From Adineta vaga (taxonomy: Eukaryota > Rotifera), in contig CP075495.1 in NCBI GenBank assembly GCA_021613535.1, forward strand, positions 8,308,001 to 8,372,000: a stretch of DNA of 64,000 bases, written 5' to 3'. The translations under genes and the position numbers were made by a program. The notes under the pieces were generated by a model. That model was given only the letters and a program-made list of their open reading frames with translations, made no database searches and had not been told where the DNA came from. Shown here piece by piece: positions 59,418 through 64,000 of the stretch; the first letter of the stretch is position 1, and each line of letters opens with the position of its first letter.

Positions 59418-61544
59418 ATGGCATCTAGTATCTTATCCTCTACATCATATCTTACTTATTTGAATGATTATGTTCACATTCTTTTGAAATGTACCGATCA
59501 AAGTTTAATTGCACGATTAAATGAAAACTATATGAATGAAATTCAAAATCAATTACATTTAATATTAATTCAATGGTATAATGAACAACATATTGATAAA
59601 TCATTCGCAGTTTTTATTGAAAATATTGGATATCTTTATCGTAGAATTGCTTTCTTAAATCAACGATGTAATTTAAATGAGAAACAATTGGAACGTATTG
59701 AAAATATTCTTTGTAATTCGAAAATCAATCAATTAATGATTTCAATTATTGAATCACTTTTAGAATCAAATCAACGACATCAAGATCCATTTCTTCGTTA
59801 TTTATCAATTTTAATTGATTCGTTTTCAATAATGAAATCATCGAAAACTATGTTTAATGAAATAACTCAACGAGTATTAAAATCGGATTTTTATAAACAA
59901 TATTTGATGGAAATTTTATCATCTGAAATTCAACCAATTCATCTGATTTTCATCGGTGCAATGAATCAATTAGCATTTCCAATAGAAAATTCGACATTAA
60001 ATGGTCTCTATTCACAAATTTTAATCAAATTCTATAAACAAAAATCGATATCAATGAATTTAGATTTACATTATTGTACTTTAGGCATCTTATCACAATT
60101 AGATATATTCTATCTAACGAAAGATTATTCATGTGTATCCGTATTACAATCATTATTCATTAAAATAGCATTCAAACAAACAGATGAAACATTGAAAAGC
60201 TTTCTTTTACCATTATTAACGCTTTTCAATTCACTTTGTATTCAATCAAAAACCATCGCTTGTTATTTAAATACGGATGAGTTCGTTGATATTCTTCTTT
60301 CTTATGTAACAAATCGAAAGAATTCTCAAATTCATCTGTATTCGTGTCTTCTTTTGGGACATATCATAAGTGAAAATCAATTGATTCAATATCGAATTAG
60401 TTATAAATTAACAATGAAATTACTTGAATTATTAGTTTCAGAGAAAAAACAAATCGAAAATATTCTTTCAAGTTTATTATCATTAACAATTCATGAACAA
60501 ATACAATTTCTCATTGCTCAAACATATCAATTAAGAAATTTTATTCAATTAACTGAACAATATTCAATTGTTTATGAGATCATGTGGAAATTATCATTTC
60601 ACTCAGATATTATTGAACAATTAATCGAACGACATGAAGATTTTCTTAAACATTTATCGACATTAACTGATTTACCAGCTGCACAAGGTATTTTAGAAAA
60701 TATTCAAAGAAAACAAACACCACATTTACCGAATACAAATCCGATAACATTTGATTATACACTTGTTTCATCCTTGAAAGATCATGATTTTGTTCAAACA
60801 TTTGAATCCAATCTTCAAAAACATCATCTTCATCCTGGTACAATCGATAATTCCCGTTATGTTATTCTTTGTATAAGTGAAGATTCGAAACATGATTGTA
60901 CATGTCAAACACTTGTTCGACAAACTTTAGTTGATTGTAAAAAACTTCTTCTTTGTATTGTTCAAAAACCATATCGAATCGATGATTGGTTTAATCTATT
61001 AGATCTTCAAGAACGCAAACTTTTCAATCTGGTTGAAACCGGTATGCAGAAAGTTCTGATCGAAATACAAAAGGAATGTCATCCTCTACCTGTTATTGTT
61101 AAACGTACACGAATTGTTACACCAACATTTGAACGAAATTCTCAAACGACTTTTACATTATCACCTTCACCACAATTATTATCAGTAGAAGTTTTACCCA
61201 AAGTTCCGGCAAAGAGAATTCAAAATTGGACGAATCGTGAAGTATTAAAATGGGTTGACAATAATCATTTAAATGGTTTTAATAAAATTTTAACACTTTA
61301 TGATGGTCGAAGTTTACTTGCTCTAGCACATATATCTCGAATGAATGCACCACATACAATTATAAATCATCTGAGAAATGATTGTCGTAAACAAGGTCTT
61401 CGAATAACATTCGTAGAATTCGTTCGATTTCAAGCAGCACTTGATGAACTTCTACGTTTAGAACAAACTTTACGTCGAAGACAATCCGTATCAACATTAG
61501 TTAGTCGATATGCATTCAAAAGTAAAATAAAGCAAAAAACTTAA
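59418..61544 (+). CDS. ARM-like / TIR-like / SAM-domain protein
   Basis: One uninterrupted exon of 708 residues. Residues 1-430 are all-helical with regular Leu/Ile spacing and resemble an armadillo/HEAT solenoid. Residues about 445-560 contain FDYTLVSSLKDHDFV, SRYVILCISEDSKHD and a hydrophobic LLLCIV strand, spaced like strands A, B and D of a TIR domain. Residues about 600-680 (NWTNREVLKWVDNNHLNGFN ... DGRSLLALAHISR) look like a SAM domain. The same three modules occur in SARM1, an NAD-cleaving neuronal and immune enzyme, but in the order ARM-SAM-TIR. In the segment where SARM1 has its catalytic Glu I see no Glu (TLVRQTLVDC), so NADase activity is doubtful. It may act as a scaffold in innate immunity or stress signalling. 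Lack of introns is unusual here. Confidence 0.7.
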   Translation: MASSILSSTSYLTYLNDYVHILLKCTDQSLIARLNENYMNEIQNQLHLILIQWYNEQHIDKSFAVFIENIGYLYRRIAFLNQRCNLNEKQLERIENILCNSKINQLMISIIESLLESNQRHQDPFLRYLSILIDSFSIMKSSKTMFNEITQRVLKSDFYKQYLMEILSSEIQPIHLIFIGAMNQLAFPIENSTLNGLYSQILIKFYKQKSISMNLDLHYCTLGILSQLDIFYLTKDYSCVSVLQSLFIKIAFKQTDETLKSFLLPLLTLFNSLCIQSKTIACYLNTDEFVDILLSYVTNRKNSQIHLYSCLLLGHIISENQLIQYRISYKLTMKLLELLVSEKKQIENILSSLLSLTIHEQIQFLIAQTYQLRNFIQLTEQYSIVYEIMWKLSFHSDIIEQLIERHEDFLKHLSTLTDLPAAQGILENIQRKQTPHLPNTNPITFDYTLVSSLKDHDFVQTFESNLQKHHLHPGTIDNSRYVILCISEDSKHDCTCQTLVRQTLVDCKKLLLCIVQKPYRIDDWFNLLDLQERKLFNLVETGMQKVLIEIQKECHPLPVIVKRTRIVTPTFERNSQTTFTLSPSPQLLSVEVLPKVPAKRIQNWTNREVLKWVDNNHLNGFNKILTLYDGRSLLALAHISRMNAPHTIINHLRNDCRKQGLRITFVEFVRFQAALDELLRLEQTLRRRQSVSTLVSRYAFKSKIKQKT
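61526..61531 (+). terminator. AATAAA inside the last codons of the ARM/TIR/SAM gene
   Basis: The only nearby plus-strand poly(A) signal lies 10 bp before the stop codon, so cleavage would fall just past the stop, inside the convergent gene. Confidence 0.4.
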
Positions 61545-61550
61545 TTTATT
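61545..61550 (-). terminator. AATAAA overlapping the stop codon of the minus-strand Cys-rich gene
   Basis: On the minus strand TGAATAAA joins the stop codon and a poly(A) signal, so that message would end within the 3' coding part of the ARM/TIR/SAM gene. Confidence 0.45.
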
Positions 61551-62026
61551 CATAGAATAGTTAGCGTGAAAACGATCACTACAATTTGATTTACAGGTCC
61601 TTTGAACAAAATTTTATATGATTTTTTTTCAAGTTTTTCTTTCGCTTTACCAATTATTTTGTATCCATTTTCGTTATCATTTATTAAATAAAGATTCTTT
61701 GGAAGTGATTGAAAAAAACAAGGATCCCATAGATAACGCATGATCTCACCCTTTGTTTGATTAGTAATATAAGTTGATGGAATGGTTTCGTTTATTTGAA
61801 ATATCAAATCTGATTGATAATACGTAATATATCGATGAGCGAAACATTTAGATTGTAGAAATTGTTCACAGGTATTACATGCTGAACAGCAATCACATAG
61901 ACATGACTCATTCCTTGGTAAATTACATTGACGTCCCTCTGGAGTACAACTTTTTGATCCGTAACAACCACAAGAATAAACTAAATGAATATTAAGAACC
62001 AAAATCAGATATGTGTATGCGAACAT
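61550..62026 (-). CDS. Small Cys-rich secreted, possibly GPI-anchored protein
   Basis: 158 residues in one exon. Signal peptide about 1-18 (YTYLILVLNIHLVYS). Residues 19-65 hold 14 Cys, including CGCYGSKSC, CLCDCCSACNTC and SKC; the spacing recalls the N-terminal domain of twisted-gastrulation proteins but is too short to assign. The middle is polar with N-glycosylation sites. The C terminus ends in a hydrophobic stretch (QIVVIVFTLTIL) without a following basic tail, as in GPI-anchor signals. It ends 5 bp from the stop of the gene on the opposite strand. Confidence 0.6.
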   Translation of the reverse strand: MFAYTYLILVLNIHLVYSCGCYGSKSCTPEGRQCNLPRNESCLCDCCSACNTCEQFLQSKCFAHRYITYYQSDLIFQINETIPSTYITNQTKGEIMRYLWDPCFFQSLPKNLYLINDNENGYKIIGKAKEKLEKKSYKILFKGPVNQIVVIVFTLTIL

Positions 62027-62525
62027 ATTGAATAAACGATTGTGTTTTTTTTTATCTTTATTCTTAATCCAATCTTATACTTGACATTAAGTTTTCTTTT
62101 TTAAGTATAAAAGGATTAGATTGTTTTTCTGCATGAAAGATTAAATTTTATGCGAATTTTGTAAAATGATTTTTGACTATTCATATGATTAATCATTGAA
62201 AACATGAAACTTTATCTTGAGAACATATCATTGAGTACATATAATGAAAAATAAAATGCTATAAAAGAAGTTTAGTCATATTTATTGATGATATTCATTA
62301 AGATATTGTACAGTGAAAAGAACATAATATGTCGATTCTATTTCATGGTTATGTTTAACATTTGATTGAGAAAGAAAATGTATGTACAAGGAAAATGAAA
62401 ACTTCTCTTCCACACTATTCAAGGTTATCATTGATATCAATTTATATGTATACATACATTTTTCTATGTTTATTTCAGTGACATGTACCTTCTAGTATAA
62501 GTCGTAAGATATAGATAAATAAAAG
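62027..62525. other. Divergent promoter region, no gene seen
   Basis: 500 bp between the minus-strand Cys-rich gene and the plus-strand methyltransferase. TATAAAA-like sequences lie at about 62106 and 62262. Confidence 0.5.
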
Positions 62526-63167
62526 ATGTATTGGTCTTCCTATCCTTATCAGTTATATGGACGAAATTATTACATGGGTCGTTTAATTGGTGAAGTAATG
62601 CCATATACTGGCGCTCATTTTTTAATGCGTCAAGGACGTGAAATGCAAGAATATCCTGATTATATGCTTGCTGCACTAAATATTCAACCAGGTATGGTTG
62701 TTGCTGATATTGGTGCTGGTACTGGTTTTAATTCATTACGTCTTGCACGTCTTGTTGGTCCATATGGACGTGTTTATTCCACAGAAATTCAACCTGATAT
62801 GCTCAATCATTTAATGATGAATGCCTATATATATGGTCATTCACATAACATTGTTCCTGTTGTTTCGTCTCATACAAATGCGAATCTTCCACCAAATTCT
62901 TGTGATCTTATTTTGATGGTTGATACATATCATGAATGTATCAATCCACCAGCTGTCTTGCATGGAATACGTCAAGCATTGAAACCTCATGGTCAACTTA
63001 TTTTAGTTGAATATCGTTTAGAAGATAGTTGGATGCCTAACATGTATGATGATCATCGAATGTCTGTTTCGCAAGCGAAATTTGAATTAGAATCTAATGG
63101 TTTTGTTTTACGCCAAGTTTTAGAATTTCTACCTTGGCAACATATCATGATTTTTAATAAAATATAA
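62526..63167 (+). CDS. Class I SAM-dependent methyltransferase of bacterial type
   Basis: 213 residues, no introns. Motif I is VADIGAGTGFNSLRLA (about 59-74), with the acidic loop VYSTEIQPDM, then DLILMVDTYHECINP and the post-II strand LILVEYRLED. The N terminus (YYMGRLIGEVMPYTGAHFLM) and C terminus (LEFLPWQHIMIFN) are shared with a family common in bacteria such as cyanobacteria and planctomycetes. The substrate is not known; there is no protein-isoaspartate signature. Start chosen at the only Met preceding the conserved YPYQLYGRNYY region. Because neighbours have many introns, the intronless state and bacterial-type sequence suggest horizontal transfer. Confidence 0.8.
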   Translation: MYWSSYPYQLYGRNYYMGRLIGEVMPYTGAHFLMRQGREMQEYPDYMLAALNIQPGMVVADIGAGTGFNSLRLARLVGPYGRVYSTEIQPDMLNHLMMNAYIYGHSHNIVPVVSSHTNANLPPNSCDLILMVDTYHECINPPAVLHGIRQALKPHGQLILVEYRLEDSWMPNMYDDHRMSVSQAKFELESNGFVLRQVLEFLPWQHIMIFNKI

Positions 63168-64000
63168 GCGAGAGCTCTTCAATTGATATACTTACAGTCA
63201 AGAAGTTTAATTTGCTTGACGTTTTGTCTTTCTTTTGTTTCATTGTTTATTCACAACGAAATTGACAAAACGGAAATAACAATCTTGAGAAAAATCAACA
63301 TTATTTTAGCTAGAATATCATCATCATCAGCTCTATATTTTTTTTGTCTTGTTGATCAAGATGATTAGACGTATGTTGACTGACGCAATCAATCTATTTT
63401 TCTTGTCTTTGCTATACGAATACGTAGATGATTTAGCTAAGAGATCATATCGTTTACACGAGATAATTTTGTATATTTAATACGAACTTTGCTCGAGTGT
63501 TAATGAGAGGATATACATATACATACAAACAATGATATTGAGGCTTCACGTGTCTCAATACAATGTATTATTCGTCAAGTAATTATCGGTCAATCAACGA
63601 AACATCCATAGAAAATATATATGTATAATTAGAAAAAATAACAGAAGAGATTCTTTACATTCCATCAAAAAGAAAACGCAGATGCTAATAATAACCGTTT
63701 GAAAAATCAACTTGAAAACGTACTGATTATGTCATGAACATCCTCTGATAATGGGTTTATATGGCGCCTATTGAGTACAAAAACATACACGTGCGGAACA
63801 CCTGCTATTCAGATACAAACGAATGTTAATTATGGCAAAAATTATTCTTATTTTTATTTCACATAAATATGTGTAAATTATATTTTTCAAGAAGAAAAAA
63901 GATAGACTACAAATGACAATATTAACAACAACAAAAAAAATGTTTTTTTTTACCATGGTCTCCAAAGAGACGATGAACGCTCACTGTGATCATCGAATGA
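63168..64000. other. Window end, no gene seen
   Basis: AT-rich sequence after the methyltransferase. Short open frames on both strands lack coding character. Confidence 0.5.

Noticed and set aside
1-64000. tRNA, rRNA, CRISPR, telomere repeats or viral/retrotransposon genes
   Set aside because: No TTCGA-type B-box in a cloverleaf context, no direct-repeat array, no telomeric repeat tract, and no reverse transcriptase, integrase or transposase motif was seen by eye on either strand. A tRNA and repeat scan would be decisive.

Overview
This window is nuclear DNA of a small, intron-rich animal, most likely a bdelloid rotifer (Adineta/Rotaria type). It is AT-rich, almost every gene is cut by many GT-AG introns of about 40-70 bases, and genes are packed tightly. 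Animal genes (an NK2 homeobox gene, PEX12, TMEM129, ERAL1, TIMM21, PTTG1IP, cyclin K, Atossa) sit beside genes that look bacterial or fungal in origin (a GH26 mannanase, a small methyltransferase). The species assignment is inference. Exon borders were placed by hand from splice signals and phase; for nearly every spliced gene the exon lengths add up to a whole number of codons.

Layout. 0.2-2.4 kb: two minus-strand zinc-binding/coiled-coil genes, the second frameshifted, followed by a short TA-flanked inverted-repeat (MITE-like) element. 3.1-6.1 kb: a coiled-coil microtubule-type protein, a ZNF511-like zinc-finger gene and ribosomal protein S12, the last two only 58 bp apart. 6.5-7.9 kb: heme-pathway HMBS on the minus strand. 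10.2-11.3 kb: an NK2-class homeobox gene in a gene-poor setting. 12.0-13.9 kb: a minus-strand coiled-coil gene with an in-frame stop or a 27-base intron, and a small orphan. 17.4-24.7 kb: a 16-exon gene for a secreted protein of about 2,097 residues carrying about 17 chitin-binding (CBM14) domains. 25.2-27.3 kb: a small basic orphan and an orphan single-pass membrane protein. 28.5-30.4 kb: secreted GH26 mannanase with a C-terminal carbohydrate-binding module. 30.9-32.6 kb: cyclin K. 32.6-38.1 kb: a gene-free stretch, then Atossa (38.1-41.3 kb). 42.3-44.2 kb: a minus-strand orphan. 45.2-47.7 kb: PEX12 and TMEM129, two RING-type membrane ubiquitin ligases, head to tail. 48.5 kb: an orphan.

49.6-54.9 kb holds ERAL1, an inositol monophosphatase, PTTG1IP and TIMM21, all on the plus strand. 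They are separated by 61, 40 and 193 bp, and in each of the last three genes a splice-acceptor sequence touches the ATG. This is the signature expected of an operon resolved by spliced-leader trans-splicing. 54.9-56.1 kb: a minus-strand MAM-like receptor-type protein. 56.6-58.7 kb: a neuronal-calcium-sensor-type EF-hand protein and a CFAP97-domain ciliary protein. 59.4-61.5 kb: an intronless gene for an ARM-like/TIR-like/SAM protein, whose 3' end overlaps a convergent Cys-rich secreted-protein gene. 62.5-63.2 kb: an intronless methyltransferase of bacterial type.

Functional links visible here are local: the putative operon joins two mitochondrial proteins (ERAL1, TIMM21) with two others, and the chitin-binding protein and mannanase are secreted proteins that could act in the gut, cuticle or feeding. 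No tRNA, rRNA, CRISPR array or autonomous transposon was found.
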